This document shows positions 7,854 through 16,530 of a stretch of 64,000 bases of DNA, in pieces (the stretch's first letter is position 1; each line of letters opens with the position of its first letter). A model generated the notes under the pieces. The model saw only the letters and a program-made list of their open reading frames with translations. It was not told the DNA's origin and did no database searches. The DNA comes from Anaerosalibacter bizertensis. GTDB lineage: Bacteria > Bacillota > Clostridia > Tissierellales > Sporanaerobacteraceae. The stretch is taken from assembly GCF_009696605.1 (NCBI RefSeq), contig NZ_VULR01000010.1, positions 1 through 64,000 on the forward strand. The letters run 5' to 3'. A program made the translations under genes and the position numbers.

Positions 7854-9143
7854 ATGGATTATCCACCTGTAGCTGGAATTGATGTTGGTAAAAATTTTAG
7901 TGAGATGTGTATTTTGTCCCCTAATAATGAGATTTATCATCGTATTAAGATCTATCATGATTCAATTGACAGTATTAAAAAGGCTATAGGTCTATTGCAA
8001 AAAGCAGAAAAGGATTTTGCAATTAGGCCTGTCGTAGTCTTAGAATCCACTGGGCACTATCACAAAATCCTCTTCCACTATCTTTCTGATTCTGGATTTG
8101 AGGTCTCTATCATAAACCCCATCCAATCTGATTCTATCAAAAATATTGGAATAAGGAAAGTAAAAAATGATAAATTTGATGCCCATAAGATTGCATTGCT
8201 TTATAGGTTTTATTTTATTAAGACTACTGTTGTTCCTGATGATGTTATTGACTGCCTTAAAAGCCTTTGTCGCCAATATTACAAGTTAGGTGATGAACTT
8301 ACTACTTACAAGAATAGGCTTATTGGCATTATTGATCAAGTAATGCTAAACTTTACAGATGTCTTCCAAAATGTATATTCAAACACTGCCTTAGCAGTAC
8401 TTGATAGGTATCCTTCACCTAAGCAAATTCTAAAGGCTAACAAACAAACATTAATATCACTTATTGAAAAAACTTCTAAGAAAGGTCTAGGATGGTCTAC
8501 TGAAAAATATGAACTTTTAGTTTTAAAAGCTAAGGAGTTTAAAGACTTAAGTATCAGTAATCCTGGAAATCTAGCCATTCTCAAAGTTAATATTTCCATG
8601 GTAAGAACCTTACAAGATGCCCAAAAAGACATACTTGACGCAATTAATGAAATTATTTTAGCAGATTCTTTAGAAGATAATCCTGTATTGGCACCTATTA
8701 TTAATCTGCTATGCAGTATTCCTGGTATCGGGATACTAACTGCTGCCACGATACTTGCTGAGGTTGGTGATTTTTCTGCATTTTCTAGCCCCAATAAACT
8801 TGTAGCTTTCTTTGGAATTGACCCCTCTGTTAATCAATCGGGTGAATTCATTGGAACTCGTAACAAAATGTCTAAAAGAGGCTCTAGATTGCTTCGTAGG
8901 GTCATCTTTACAACTGCTTTAGCCAATATTCGAAGTAAGAGAAATGGTGACAAAACTAATCCAGTTCTCTATGAGTTCTATCAAAAAAAGTGTACAAACA
9001 AGCCCAAAAAGGTTGCATTAGGTGCTGTAATGAGAAAATTAGTAAATATTATATTCGCCGTCATGAGAGACAAAAAGCCTTTTGAGCTAAGAACCCCAGA
9101 AGAGCATGAGGAACTACTTCTTACTAGGTCTTCAGTAGCCTAA
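7854..9143 (+). CDS. IS110-family transposase (DEDD recombinase)
   Basis: A 429-residue recombinase. The N-terminal RuvC-like domain shows the first acidic residue in GIDVGKNFSEMC and a later VVLESTGHYH. The C-terminal Transposase_20 domain has CSIPGIGILTAATILAEVGD and a KRGSRLLRR stretch containing the catalytic Ser. The start at 7854 has TAGGAGG six bases upstream; a longer frame from 7776 lacks this support. No frameshift or stop is seen, so the element looks potentially active. In this family the enzyme works with a bridge RNA from the same element. Confidence 0.93.
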   Translation: MDYPPVAGIDVGKNFSEMCILSPNNEIYHRIKIYHDSIDSIKKAIGLLQKAEKDFAIRPVVVLESTGHYHKILFHYLSDSGFEVSIINPIQSDSIKNIGIRKVKNDKFDAHKIALLYRFYFIKTTVVPDDVIDCLKSLCRQYYKLGDELTTYKNRLIGIIDQVMLNFTDVFQNVYSNTALAVLDRYPSPKQILKANKQTLISLIEKTSKKGLGWSTEKYELLVLKAKEFKDLSISNPGNLAILKVNISMVRTLQDAQKDILDAINEIILADSLEDNPVLAPIINLLCSIPGIGILTAATILAEVGDFSAFSSPNKLVAFFGIDPSVNQSGEFIGTRNKMSKRGSRLLRRVIFTTALANIRSKRNGDKTNPVLYEFYQKKCTNKPKKVALGAVMRKLVNIIFAVMRDKKPFELRTPEEHEELLLTRSSVA

Positions 9144-9202
9144 TGATCTGTATTTAATGTTTAGTTTTCAAAGAACAATTTTAAATAACAGCTTCGTTTT
9201 TT

Positions 9203-9222
9203 AAACCAATAATCATTGGTTT
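9203..9222. repeat. Small hairpin near the right end of the IS110 element
   Basis: AAACCAAT (9203-9210) and ATTGGTTT (9215-9222) form an eight-base stem with a four-base loop, 60 bases after the transposase stop. A T run follows only after a further gap (9235-9241), so termination is possible but weak. Confidence 0.4.
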
Positions 9223-9309
9223 ATTAGGTGTGCATTTTTTTATTATTAATTTTTCAAAAAATATTTAATATTATTTTGCTAAAATCTATTGACTTTAATT
9301 AGCTGGTCT

Positions 9310-9951
9310 TTATTTTTTATCTATTGAAATAGCTATTTTATTTCCAAGGAATTGAATACCTTGAACTAAAATAATGATTATTATAACAGAAGCCACCATA
9401 ATATTGGTTTTAAATCTATATAGTCCATACCTTATGGCTAAATCTCCTAATCCACCTCCACCTATTGCTCCGGCCATAGCTGAGTATCCAATTAAGTTAA
9501 TAATAGTTAGAGTAATTCCCATAACTAAAGAAGGCATAGCTTCTGGAATAAGTACTTTAAAAACTATTTGAGAAACTGTAGCTCCCATAGATAGGCTAGC
9601 TTCAATTACTCCTCTATCTACTTCTTTTAAGGCATTTTCAATAACCCTAGCTACAAAAGGTGCTGCGGCAATTGAAAGAGGTACAATAGTTGCAGTAGTT
9701 CCAATAGTACTTCCTACAATTATTCTAGATAGTGGAAATACCAATATCATTAAAATAATAAACGGGAAAGAACGAAGAATATTTATTATTCCACTAAGTA
9801 TTTGATTTAATAAGGGCTTTTCCCATATTCCACCTTTTTCTGTTATAACCAATAATATTCCTAATGGAAACCCTATAATCAAAGAAAATATAGTAGAAAA
9901 AAACACCATATATAATGTTTCAAGTAGTGAGGGAATTAAAAGTTCTAACAT
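9310..9951 (-). CDS. metI: Methionine ABC transporter permease
   Basis: A 213-residue permease with about five membrane helices and the EAA-type coupling loop (residues about 125-145, EASLSMGATVSQIVFKVLIP) that docks on MetN. It forms the channel of the MetNIQ importer. The ATG overlaps the metN stop as TAATG, and the SD GGAGGTGAT lies inside the end of metN, indicating translational coupling. The gene downstream in the original operon should be metQ, but an IS110 element now follows. Confidence 0.93.
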   Translation of the reverse strand: MLELLIPSLLETLYMVFFSTIFSLIIGFPLGILLVITEKGGIWEKPLLNQILSGIINILRSFPFIILMILVFPLSRIIVGSTIGTTATIVPLSIAAAPFVARVIENALKEVDRGVIEASLSMGATVSQIVFKVLIPEAMPSLVMGITLTIINLIGYSAMAGAIGGGGLGDLAIRYGLYRFKTNIMVASVIIIIILVQGIQFLGNKIAISIDKK

Positions 9952-10955
9952 TAGATCACCTCCAGTCTTATATTTTCTTTTCTAAGCCAATCTATAGCTT
10001 TTTCAATTTCATTGTCTTCACCTGAAATTTCTAGTACTAAATTTCCTATGCTTGTACTTATCAGTTCATTTATGTTTCCTGAAAGAATATTTACATCTAT
10101 ATCAAATTGTTTTACCATTTTAGAAACAATAGGTTTTTTTGCGTTTTCTCCAACGAAACTAAGCCTTAAAATTTTACTTCCAGATTTTCTTTGATAATTT
10201 ATCCCTTCTTGAGTATTTATTTTTAAAGTAGAAATAAATTCTGTAGCAGTTTTAGTTTTAGGATTAGCAAAAATCTCCTCTACTGTATTAAGTTCGATTA
10301 TTTCTCCATTTTCAATAATAGCCACCCTATCACAAATATCTTTTATAACTTCCATTTGATGGGTTATAAGTACAATAGTTAAGCCAAATTCTTTCCTAAT
10401 TTTATTTAATAATTCTAATATAGACTTAGTAGTTTTTGGATCTAATGCAGATGTTCCTTCATCACTTAAGAGTATTTTTGGATTATTAGCTAATGATCTG
10501 GCAATAGCTACCCTTTGTTTTTGTCCTCCGCTTAATTGGGAAGGATATGCAAATTTTTTATCCTCAAGGTCAACATATTCTAAAAGAGTGTTAATCTTTT
10601 TATCTATTTCATCTTTTTTCAATCCTTCTAATTCTAAAGGAAAAGCAATATTCTGATAAACATTTTTTGAAGATAGAAGATTGAAATGTTGAAAAATCAT
10701 ACCTATGTCTTTCCTTGTTTCTCTTAAATCGGTATTATTTAGATTAGTAATTTCTTTTCCATCAATAAAAATTTTTCCATTAGTAGGCTCTTCAAGTCTA
10801 TTTAAACATCTAATTAGTGTGGATTTTCCAGCACCACTTAATCCAATTATTCCAAATATTTCTCCTTTCTTAATTTCAATATTAATGTTTTTTAAAGCGT
10901 AGATTTCTTTATTATTATTTTTATATGTTTTAGATAGTCCTTCTACTTTTATCAA
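9951..10955 (-). CDS. metN: Methionine ABC transporter ATP-binding protein
   Basis: A 334-residue ATPase of the MetNIQ importer. Walker A is GLSGAGKST, the signature LSGGQKQR, Walker B ILLSDEGTSALDP. The last 75 or so residues form the NIL domain, which in this family binds methionine and inhibits transport when the pool is full. The start codon is TTG at 10955, directly after an in-frame TGA and with GGGGTG seven bases upstream. It is the first gene after the SAM-I riboswitch on the same strand. Confidence 0.94.
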   Translation of the reverse strand: MIKVEGLSKTYKNNNKEIYALKNINIEIKKGEIFGIIGLSGAGKSTLIRCLNRLEEPTNGKIFIDGKEITNLNNTDLRETRKDIGMIFQHFNLLSSKNVYQNIAFPLELEGLKKDEIDKKINTLLEYVDLEDKKFAYPSQLSGGQKQRVAIARSLANNPKILLSDEGTSALDPKTTKSILELLNKIRKEFGLTIVLITHQMEVIKDICDRVAIIENGEIIELNTVEEIFANPKTKTATEFISTLKINTQEGINYQRKSGSKILRLSFVGENAKKPIVSKMVKQFDIDVNILSGNINELISTSIGNLVLEISGEDNEIEKAIDWLRKENIRLEVI

Positions 10956-11003
10956 TCAAATTCACCCCTTTAATTAATTACTATATTAAACTATATTATA
11001 TAG

Positions 11004-11029
11004 AAAAAACCTCTTTCCTCAGGTTTTTT
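11004..11029 (-). terminator. Second hairpin terminator behind the SAM riboswitch
   Basis: AAAAAACCT and AGGTTTTTT pair around an eight-base loop, with a T run on the minus strand. It lies between the riboswitch terminator (11036-11062) and metN, so metN transcripts pass two terminators in tandem. Confidence 0.6.
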
Positions 11030-11034
11030 TGTAA

Positions 11035-11172
11035 TAAAAAAACCTCTTCAAGAAGAAAGAGGCAAAATCCTCTCTCATCTTCCGGTTAATACCGCAGGAA
11101 TTAGCACCTTGCAAATTAATGCAGGCTGCCGGGCTTCATCGGGCCAGTCCCTCCACCACTCTAGATAAGAGT
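11035..11172 (-). promoter_or_regulatory. SAM-I (S-box) riboswitch before metN
   Basis: On the minus strand the aptamer starts CTCTTATC near 11171 and contains the conserved GGTGGAGGGACTGGCCC and GATGAAGCCCGGCA blocks, then GGTGCTAATTCCTGC, and closes with GATGAGAG near 11073. The expression platform is a terminator, CCTCTT with AAGAGG and a T7 tail (11062-11035). With SAM bound, such riboswitches stop transcription; when SAM is low, metN and metI are read. This fits methionine import. Confidence 0.95.
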
Positions 11173-11266
11173 TTATCATTATTTTCATATATTAATTTTC
11201 AAATCCAACTTTAAATTACATTCTATTATTAAACTTATACTTTGTCAAGTAAATATAGATATTCTA

Positions 11267-11539
11267 TTATTTTATATTGTTATATCTAGATTCTAATAAT
11301 TCATATATTTCTTCAGGAGTTCGCCCTTTAGCTTCAATTACTGGTATCTGTGGATTTTCATAAGTTGTTCCATTAGTGCTTAAAACATCTATTCCAGAAA
11401 CAATTACTGCACTATATTCATTAGAATTTATTTTATCTAAATTTTTATTTTGATGAAGTGTATAAACATCATATCCAGAATCCTTTAAAAAGTCTATAAA
11501 AGGAGTTAAATTGTTTTCAACAACTACTTTTTTATTCAA
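11267..11539 (-). CDS. YkuS-like (UPF0180) protein
   Basis: A 90-residue protein with the UPF0180/YkuS layout: VVVENNLTPFIDFLKDSGYDV at the start, a central VIVSGIDVLS and the C-terminal GRTPEEIYELLESR helix. The start is TTG at 11539 with GGAGGTGAT six bases upstream. Function is unknown; the fold resembles small Rossmann-like proteins. No signal or membrane segment is seen. It stands alone, divergent from the Coat F-like pair. Confidence 0.75.
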   Translation of the reverse strand: MNKKVVVENNLTPFIDFLKDSGYDVYTLHQNKNLDKINSNEYSAVIVSGIDVLSTNGTTYENPQIPVIEAKGRTPEEIYELLESRYNNIK

Positions 11540-11678
11540 ATTATCACCTCCACTGAAATTATTATTTCCACTTTTCTATTTTAATATTTAAGTTCTTTTT
11601 TACCATGAATAAATCTACACATATCAAGCCAAAATATTAAAGGATGAAAAAATATAAAGAAAAGAAAGGAGAAATCTT

Positions 11679-11885
11679 ATGGCTTTAAAAAACACTTTGA
11701 ATTTAGGTAATATAAATCAACAAGAACTTCAAAGTATAAGGGAAATTGCTAGTAGTCATCAAATGATGGCTACAAAGTTTGATTTCTATTCTAATCAATG
11801 TCAAGATCAACAGTTAAAACAATTATTTAAACAATCAGGCCAAGATGCTCAAACTACTGCTACAAATTTAACGAATTCATTATAA
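11679..11885 (+). CDS. Small Coat F-like spore coat protein, first of a pair
   Basis: A 68-residue helical protein rich in Gln (QQEL, QCQDQQLKQLF). It resembles the N-terminal part of Coat F-domain proteins, in which a ferritin-like helical bundle carries similar IREIASSHQMMATKFDFYSNQ helices. SD AAGGAG is eight bases before the ATG. The next gene, 16 bases downstream, encodes the C-terminal-like half, so the two probably act together in the spore coat. Family assignment is by pattern only. Confidence 0.6.
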   Translation: MALKNTLNLGNINQQELQSIREIASSHQMMATKFDFYSNQCQDQQLKQLFKQSGQDAQTTATNLTNSL

Positions 11886-11901
11886 ATATAGGAGGTATAT
11901 T

Positions 11902-12165
11902 ATGCAAGAAAAAGATATGGTAGCCGATATATTATCTGGTACAAAGGCAAGTATAGATAGTTATTCAAAAGCTATAACAGAATGTGCTAACCAACAACTT
12001 AGAAGCACATTACAACAACTTAGAAATGAAGCAGAACAATTTCAATATCAATTATTCCAAATAGCAGAACAAAAAGGTTATTATACTCCAGCACCAACAG
12101 CAGATCAACAATCTATTCAAGAAGTTAAAAGTGGATTAAGTGGTGGAACTGCAGGAATGAAATAG
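11902..12165 (+). CDS. Spore coat protein, Coat F domain
   Basis: An 87-residue protein with the typical Coat F start QEKDMVADILSGTKASIDSY followed by SKAITECANQQLRSTLQQLRNEAEQ and a Gln/Tyr-rich tail. Such proteins are small helical bundles of the clostridial and bacillar spore coat. AGGAGG stands seven bases before the ATG. It follows a related 68-residue gene and ends at a strong terminator. Confidence 0.8.
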   Translation: MQEKDMVADILSGTKASIDSYSKAITECANQQLRSTLQQLRNEAEQFQYQLFQIAEQKGYYTPAPTADQQSIQEVKSGLSGGTAGMK

Positions 12166-12195
12166 TTAAAAGGACTCCATTTGGAGTCCTTTTAA
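12166..12195 (+). terminator. Terminator of the coat gene pair
   Basis: TTAAAAGGACTCC and its exact complement surround a four-base loop; the A and T runs make it usable on either strand. Confidence 0.8.
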
Positions 12196-12207
12196 AATTA
12201 AAAATTA

Positions 12208-12236
12208 TTGACAAAAAACTTTAAATATGATATTGT
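12208..12236 (+). promoter_or_regulatory. Promoter of the pyr operon
   Basis: TTGACA (12208-12213), 17 bases, TATTGT (12231-12236). Transcription would start about 10 bases before the first PyrR hairpin. Confidence 0.7.
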
Positions 12237-12253
12237 AAATAAAAATAAATAGG

Positions 12254-12339
12254 GCCTTTAAACTGATCCTGTGAGATCGGAAAGGGAAGCGTATAATGGC
12301 CTTGCTATATCTATGCCTTCCTTTAAGGAAGGTTTTTTT
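12254..12339 (+). promoter_or_regulatory. PyrR-type transcription attenuator of the pyr operon
   Basis: CCTTT-AAA-CTGAT-CCTGTGAG-ATCGG-A-AAGGG (12255-12286) is the PyrR-binding anti-antiterminator hairpin. The segment 12282-12289 can pair with 12317-12324 as antiterminator. The competing terminator is CCTTCC-TTTAA-GGAAGG plus seven T (12316-12339). With UMP, PyrR is known to stabilise the first hairpin and cause termination. No pyrR gene lies in the window, so it must be elsewhere. Confidence 0.85.
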
Positions 12340-12355
12340 ATGCTCTTTGGCCCGT

Positions 12356-12392
12356 TTCTTTTAAATTAGTCCAGAGAGGCTAAAAAAGGAGG
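12356..12392 (+). promoter_or_regulatory. Second PyrR-type hairpin overlapping the pyrB ribosome site
   Basis: CTTTT-AAA-TTAG-TCCAGAGAGG-CTAA-A-AAAGG has the same architecture as the first PyrR loop, with the consensus loop TCCAGAGAGG at 12370-12379. Its 3' arm runs into the SD GGAGGG of pyrB (12388-12393). No terminator follows, so binding here would be expected to block translation of pyrB. That role is an inference. Confidence 0.7.
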
Positions 12393-12399
12393 GAATAAA

Positions 12400-13323
12400 A
12401 TGTTAAAAGGTAGACATTTAATTGGTTCAGAAGATTTTACAATAAGGGAATTAGAAGAAATATTTAAATTAGCAGATGAGATAATAGAAGATCAAGATAG
12501 TTTTTTAGATTCTTGTCATGGAAAGATATTAGGAACTCTTTTTTATGAACCTAGTACTAGAACTAGATTGAGTTTTGAATCTGCTATGTTAAGGCTTGGA
12601 GGTAATGTAATTGGTTTTTCAGAAGCAGCTTCAAGTTCTGTAAAGAAAGGTGAAAGTATTCCAGATACAGTAAGAACTGTAGGTTCTTATGCAGATATTA
12701 TAGCTATGAGACATCCAAAAGAAGGAGCACCTAGATTGGCTTCTTTTTATTCACCAGTCCCTATCATAAATGCTGGAGATGGTGGACATCAACATCCAAC
12801 TCAAACACTTACCGATCTTTTAACTATTAGAAATACAAAAGGTCAATTTTCAAATTTAACCATTGGACTTTGTGGAGATTTGAAATTTGGAAGGACTGTC
12901 CATTCACTTATAAAAGCTCTTTCAAAATATGAAAATAATTCATTTGTATTGATTTCTCCTCAAGAATTAAAAATACCCGATTATATAAAAAGTGACGTAT
13001 TAGATAAAAACAATATAAAATATATTGAAGTTGAACGATTGGAAGATGTTATGTCTAGTTTAGATATATTGTATATGACTAGGGTTCAAAAAGAACGTTT
13101 TTTCAATGAGGCAGATTATATAAGACTTAAAGATAGTTATATACTAGATTCTAAAAAAATGGATTTAGCAAGAAAGGATTTAACAGTATTGCATCCACTG
13201 CCAAGAGTTAATGAAATTAGTTATGAAGTAGATACTGATCCAAGGGCTTGTTATTTTCAACAGGTTAAATTTGGCATGTACGTAAGAATGGCTTTAATGC
13301 TAAAACTTTTGGGGGTGAGATAA
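12400..13323 (+). CDS. pyrB: Aspartate carbamoyltransferase, catalytic subunit
   Basis: A 307-residue enzyme that joins carbamoyl phosphate and aspartate to carbamoyl aspartate, the committed step of pyrimidine synthesis. The carbamoyl phosphate site is [10 protein letters not shown] (Ser52-Arg56); HPTQTLTD and HPLPRVNEI follow. It is first in pyrBICFKDE. GGAGGG lies six bases before the ATG and may be masked by a PyrR hairpin. Its stop overlaps pyrI as TAATG. The neighbouring regulatory chain suggests a PyrB6-PyrI6 type holoenzyme. Confidence 0.96.
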   Translation: MLKGRHLIGSEDFTIRELEEIFKLADEIIEDQDSFLDSCHGKILGTLFYEPSTRTRLSFESAMLRLGGNVIGFSEAASSSVKKGESIPDTVRTVGSYADIIAMRHPKEGAPRLASFYSPVPIINAGDGGHQHPTQTLTDLLTIRNTKGQFSNLTIGLCGDLKFGRTVHSLIKALSKYENNSFVLISPQELKIPDYIKSDVLDKNNIKYIEVERLEDVMSSLDILYMTRVQKERFFNEADYIRLKDSYILDSKKMDLARKDLTVLHPLPRVNEISYEVDTDPRACYFQQVKFGMYVRMALMLKLLGVR

Positions 13324-13754
13324 TGTTGAATATAGATAGTATTGTAAATGGTATAGTCATAGATCATATAAAAGTTGGATATGGTTTTAAAATATTTAAT
13401 TATTTAGGTTTAAATAATGCTGATTGTAGGGTTGCTTTAATCATGAATTCTCCTAGCAAAAAACATGGAAAAAAAGATATGATAAAAATTGAGAATGTTA
13501 TGGATTTAGATTTAACTATGTTGGGTTTTATAGATCCAAATATTACAGTTAATATAATTGAAAATGAAAAAATAAAAGAAAAAATCAATCTTTCCTTACC
13601 AGAAAAAATTGAAGGAGTAATAAAGTGTAAGAATCCTAGATGTGTAACTTCTACAGAGCGAAATATAAAGCATATCTTTGTCCTTACAGATGAAGAAAAA
13701 GGGATATATAGATGCCAGTATTGTGATCATATTTATGATACTTGGGAGGAATAG
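13323..13754 (+). CDS. pyrI: Aspartate carbamoyltransferase, regulatory subunit
   Basis: A 143-residue allosteric chain. The N-terminal nucleotide-binding domain includes the conserved [17 protein letters not shown] stretch; the C-terminal zinc domain has Cys102, Cys107, Cys131 and Cys134 (CKNPRC and CQYC). It binds CTP or ATP and couples them to PyrB activity. It overlaps pyrB by one base. B. subtilis lacks PyrI, while enteric bacteria, archaea and several clostridia have it, so this operon combines allosteric and PyrR control. Confidence 0.95.
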   Translation: MLNIDSIVNGIVIDHIKVGYGFKIFNYLGLNNADCRVALIMNSPSKKHGKKDMIKIENVMDLDLTMLGFIDPNITVNIIENEKIKEKINLSLPEKIEGVIKCKNPRCVTSTERNIKHIFVLTDEEKGIYRCQYCDHIYDTWEE

Positions 13755-13756
13755 AT

Positions 13757-14959
13757 ATGAAATTACTTTTAAAGGGAGCTAAAGTCATTGATTATAATAA
13801 AGAATTTAAAGGTGATATTTATATTGAAGATGGTAAAATTTTAGACTTTGGCCCTGACTTGAATTATGATTGTGAAATTATTAATTGTAATGGTTTAGTA
13901 GTTATGCCGTCTTTTATAGATTTGCATACCCATTTTAGAGATCCAGGCTTCACCTATAAAGAGGATTTATACACAGGGAGTAAGGCTGCATTAAAGGGAG
14001 GATATACCTTTGTAAATCTTATGGCTAATACAAATCCAATATGCAGTAGTATGGAAGTGGTAAATTATGTGCTGGAAAAATCTAAAGAATTAGATTTAAT
14101 AGATATTCATCAAACTGTTTCTATAACAAAAGACTTTGATGGAAAGACTTTAGAGCATATAGATAGCCTAGGAAAAGAAGTTAAATTTTTATCTGATGAT
14201 GGAAAAGGAGTCCAGGAAAGTGTAGTAATGTATAGAGCCCTTAAAAAGGCTAAGGAAAAGAATTTAACTATTATAGCCCATGAAGAAGATGAGGGGATAG
14301 TTGGTGTTGATAGTAGACTTTCAGAAAACATAATGACTTTTAGAGATATAGAACTTGTGAGGGGGACAAGGGCTAAACTTCATTTGGCCCATGTAAGTAC
14401 AAAACAAGCTATAGAGGGGATAGTTAAAGGGAAAGAAGAAGGGCTACCTATTACATGTGAAGTAACTCCACATCATATATCACTTTATAATAATTCTTAT
14501 AAGGTAAATCCACCTATAAGGAAAAAAGAAGATGTATCAGCATTAATTGAAGCTATAAAAGCTGGATATGTAGATGCAATAGGGACAGATCATGCCCCCC
14601 ATAGTGTGGAAGATAAAAAGAATGGAGCTTGTGGAATATCAGGTTTAGAAACAGCTTTTTCAATTTCTTATACTACATTAGTTAGAGGTGGACATATATC
14701 CCTTAACAAGCTATCAGAAATAATGTCAGCAAATCCAGGGGAAATTGCAGATATAAACAAAGGTAGAATAGAAGTAGGTTATGATGGGGATTTAGTATTA
14801 TTAGATTTAAATAAAGAAGTAAAAATAAATAGTGAGAACTTTGTCTCTAAAGGGAAGAATACTCCTTTCAATGGAGAAAAGTATTGGGGCGAAATAATAG
14901 CCACTATAAAAAGTGGAAAAGTAAAATATAATGGAGGGATAGAAGTTGATTATAGATAG
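13757..14959 (+). CDS. pyrC: Dihydroorotase
   Basis: A 400-residue amidohydrolase that cyclises carbamoyl aspartate to dihydroorotate. Zinc ligands are seen in DLHTHFRDPG (His57, His59), later HLAHVST and the C-terminal GTDHAPHS. This is the class I form of about 400 residues. The ATG at 13757 is chosen because GGGAGGA lies six bases upstream; an in-frame TTG at 13742 overlaps the SD. It follows pyrI after two bases. Confidence 0.95.
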   Translation: MKLLLKGAKVIDYNKEFKGDIYIEDGKILDFGPDLNYDCEIINCNGLVVMPSFIDLHTHFRDPGFTYKEDLYTGSKAALKGGYTFVNLMANTNPICSSMEVVNYVLEKSKELDLIDIHQTVSITKDFDGKTLEHIDSLGKEVKFLSDDGKGVQESVVMYRALKKAKEKNLTIIAHEEDEGIVGVDSRLSENIMTFRDIELVRGTRAKLHLAHVSTKQAIEGIVKGKEEGLPITCEVTPHHISLYNNSYKVNPPIRKKEDVSALIEAIKAGYVDAIGTDHAPHSVEDKKNGACGISGLETAFSISYTTLVRGGHISLNKLSEIMSANPGEIADINKGRIEVGYDGDLVLLDLNKEVKINSENFVSKGKNTPFNGEKYWGEIIATIKSGKVKYNGGIEVDYR

Positions 14960-15815
14960 ATTATATGAAGAGGTAGAAAGAAAAGGGAATGTATGTGTAG
15001 GATTAGATACCAGTTTAGAATATATTCCATCTACTATGAAAAATAGCTATCACTCAGTAGATGATGTATTGTTCTATTTTAATAAAAGGATAATAGACGC
15101 AACTATAGATATAGTACCTTGTTATAAAGTTCAAATTGCTTTTTATGAAGCTCATGGACTAAATGGAATGTTGGCTTATAAAAAAACTTTGGACTATATA
15201 AGGAATAGAGGTGCTATAGCTATAGCAGATATTAAAAGAGGAGATATTTCTTCAACTGCAAAGGCCTATGCTAAGGCCCATTTTGAAGGGGATTTTGAAA
15301 GTGATATTATTACTTTAAATCCGTATATGGGATTTGACAGTGTTGTTCCTTATCTTGATTATGTGAAAAATAAGGAGAAAGGATTGTTTATACTTCTTAG
15401 AACTTCAAATGAAGGAGCAAAGGATATTCAGTATTTAAATATAGATGGTAAAGAAAAAGTATATAATTATGTAGGAGATAAAATTAAAGATATAGCTTCT
15501 AAACATATGGGGAAATGTGGCTATAGTTCTATAGGAGCGGTAGTTGGTGGCACCCACTTAGAAGAGGCAGATGAAATTAGGAACAGATTGGGAAATATAT
15601 TTTTTCTAATACCAGGCTATGGAGCACAAGGTGGAAGTGGTAGTGATGTAGCTTCTTACTTAAAAAATGGAAATGGTGGAGTAGTCAATTCTTCTAGAGG
15701 AATAATTACATCTTATAAAAAATATGAAGATGGAATAGAAAAGCTTGATTATTATGTTAGAAAAGCTGCCTTAGATATGAAGGAGGATATACTTAGTGAA
15801 ACCAAAACAATGTAG
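14946..15815 (+). CDS. pyrF: Orotidine 5'-phosphate decarboxylase, long (type 2) form
   Basis: A 289-residue enzyme converting OMP to UMP. The type 2 signature AIADIKRGDISSTAKAYAK carries the catalytic Asp-Lys-Asp set. N-terminal NVCVGLDTS and C-terminal IPGYGAQGG (phosphate site) also match the longer form. The start is TTG at 14946, inside the last 14 bases of pyrC, supported by GGAGGG seven bases upstream. The overlap indicates translational coupling. Confidence 0.94.
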   Translation: MIIDRLYEEVERKGNVCVGLDTSLEYIPSTMKNSYHSVDDVLFYFNKRIIDATIDIVPCYKVQIAFYEAHGLNGMLAYKKTLDYIRNRGAIAIADIKRGDISSTAKAYAKAHFEGDFESDIITLNPYMGFDSVVPYLDYVKNKEKGLFILLRTSNEGAKDIQYLNIDGKEKVYNYVGDKIKDIASKHMGKCGYSSIGAVVGGTHLEEADEIRNRLGNIFFLIPGYGAQGGSGSDVASYLKNGNGGVVNSSRGIITSYKKYEDGIEKLDYYVRKAALDMKEDILSETKTM

Positions 15816-16530
15816 TGGAAAGGTAGTATCAAATATTAAAATATTAGACAATATATATGAAATGAAATTAACTGGAGATTTTCAAGGGAATCCGGGACAG
15901 TTTTATATGCTTAGAAGTTGGGGTAAAGAGCCTTTTTTATCAAGACCCCTTAGTATTTGTAATATAGAAGGAAATTTATTGACTTTTTTATATGAGGTAA
16001 AGGGGAAAGGGACAGATATATTTTCTAAACTTAGAGAAGGGGATGTACTTAATTTATTGGGACCTTTAGGAACGGGTTTTCCACTAAATAATAAAGGGAA
16101 AATTGGAGTAGTAGCAGGAGGAATAGGTATAGCCCCAATGATCTACCTATGTAGAAGTCTAAAGGGTGACATAGATTTTTATGGAGGATTTAGAGAAAAA
16201 TCTTTTTATATGGATAGAATAGAGGAAAACATAGATAAGTTATACATTTCAACAGATAGTGGAAAAGAAGGCCACAACGGATTTATAACAGATATATTTA
16301 ATCCAGAAGAATATTCTGTAGTTTATACATGTGGTCCAATGCCTATGATGTCAAAAGTGAAAAATATTTGTGAGGGAAAGAATGTGCCCCTATATATTTC
16401 TATGGAAAAACGTATGGCTTGTGGTGTAGGAGCATGTCTTGGCTGTAGTATAAAGACTACCTCTGGAATTAGAAGGGTATGTAAAGATGGTCCAGTATTT
16501 AGAGGAGAGGAGATTATTTTTCATGACTAG
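15796..16530 (+). CDS. pyrK: Dihydroorotate dehydrogenase electron transfer subunit
   Basis: A 244-residue FAD/2Fe-2S protein that passes electrons from PyrD to NAD. The FAD motif is [10 protein letters not shown]-side motifs [11 protein letters not shown] and YTCGPMPMM follow; the cluster ligands are Cys209, Cys214, Cys217 and Cys229. GTG start at 15796 with AGGAGG nine bases upstream, overlapping the end of pyrF by 20 bases. With the class 1B PyrD next door it forms the NAD-dependent enzyme typical of Firmicutes. Confidence 0.95.
   Translation: MKPKQCSGKVVSNIKILDNIYEMKLTGDFQGNPGQFYMLRSWGKEPFLSRPLSICNIEGNLLTFLYEVKGKGTDIFSKLREGDVLNLLGPLGTGFPLNNKGKIGVVAGGIGIAPMIYLCRSLKGDIDFYGGFREKSFYMDRIEENIDKLYISTDSGKEGHNGFITDIFNPEEYSVVYTCGPMPMMSKVKNICEGKNVPLYISMEKRMACGVGACLGCSIKTTSGIRRVCKDGPVFRGEEIIFHD

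Larger units (their letters stand above)
7575..9240 (+). mobile_element. IS110-family insertion sequence between metI and metQ
   Basis: A DEDD transposase gene of IS110 type, its roughly 280-base structured upstream region and a short downstream region occupy the gap between metI and metQ, on the strand opposite to them. Composition changes from very AT-rich to mixed near 7575, which I take as the left limit. The right limit near 9240 is a guess. IS110 elements lack clear inverted repeats and make little or no target duplication, so exact ends need comparison with an uninterrupted locus. The transposase frame is intact. Confidence 0.8.

Noticed and set aside
8336-8794. Open frame of 152 codons antisense to the IS110 transposase
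   Set aside because: No SD and no family resemblance; the sense frame is a clear transposase.
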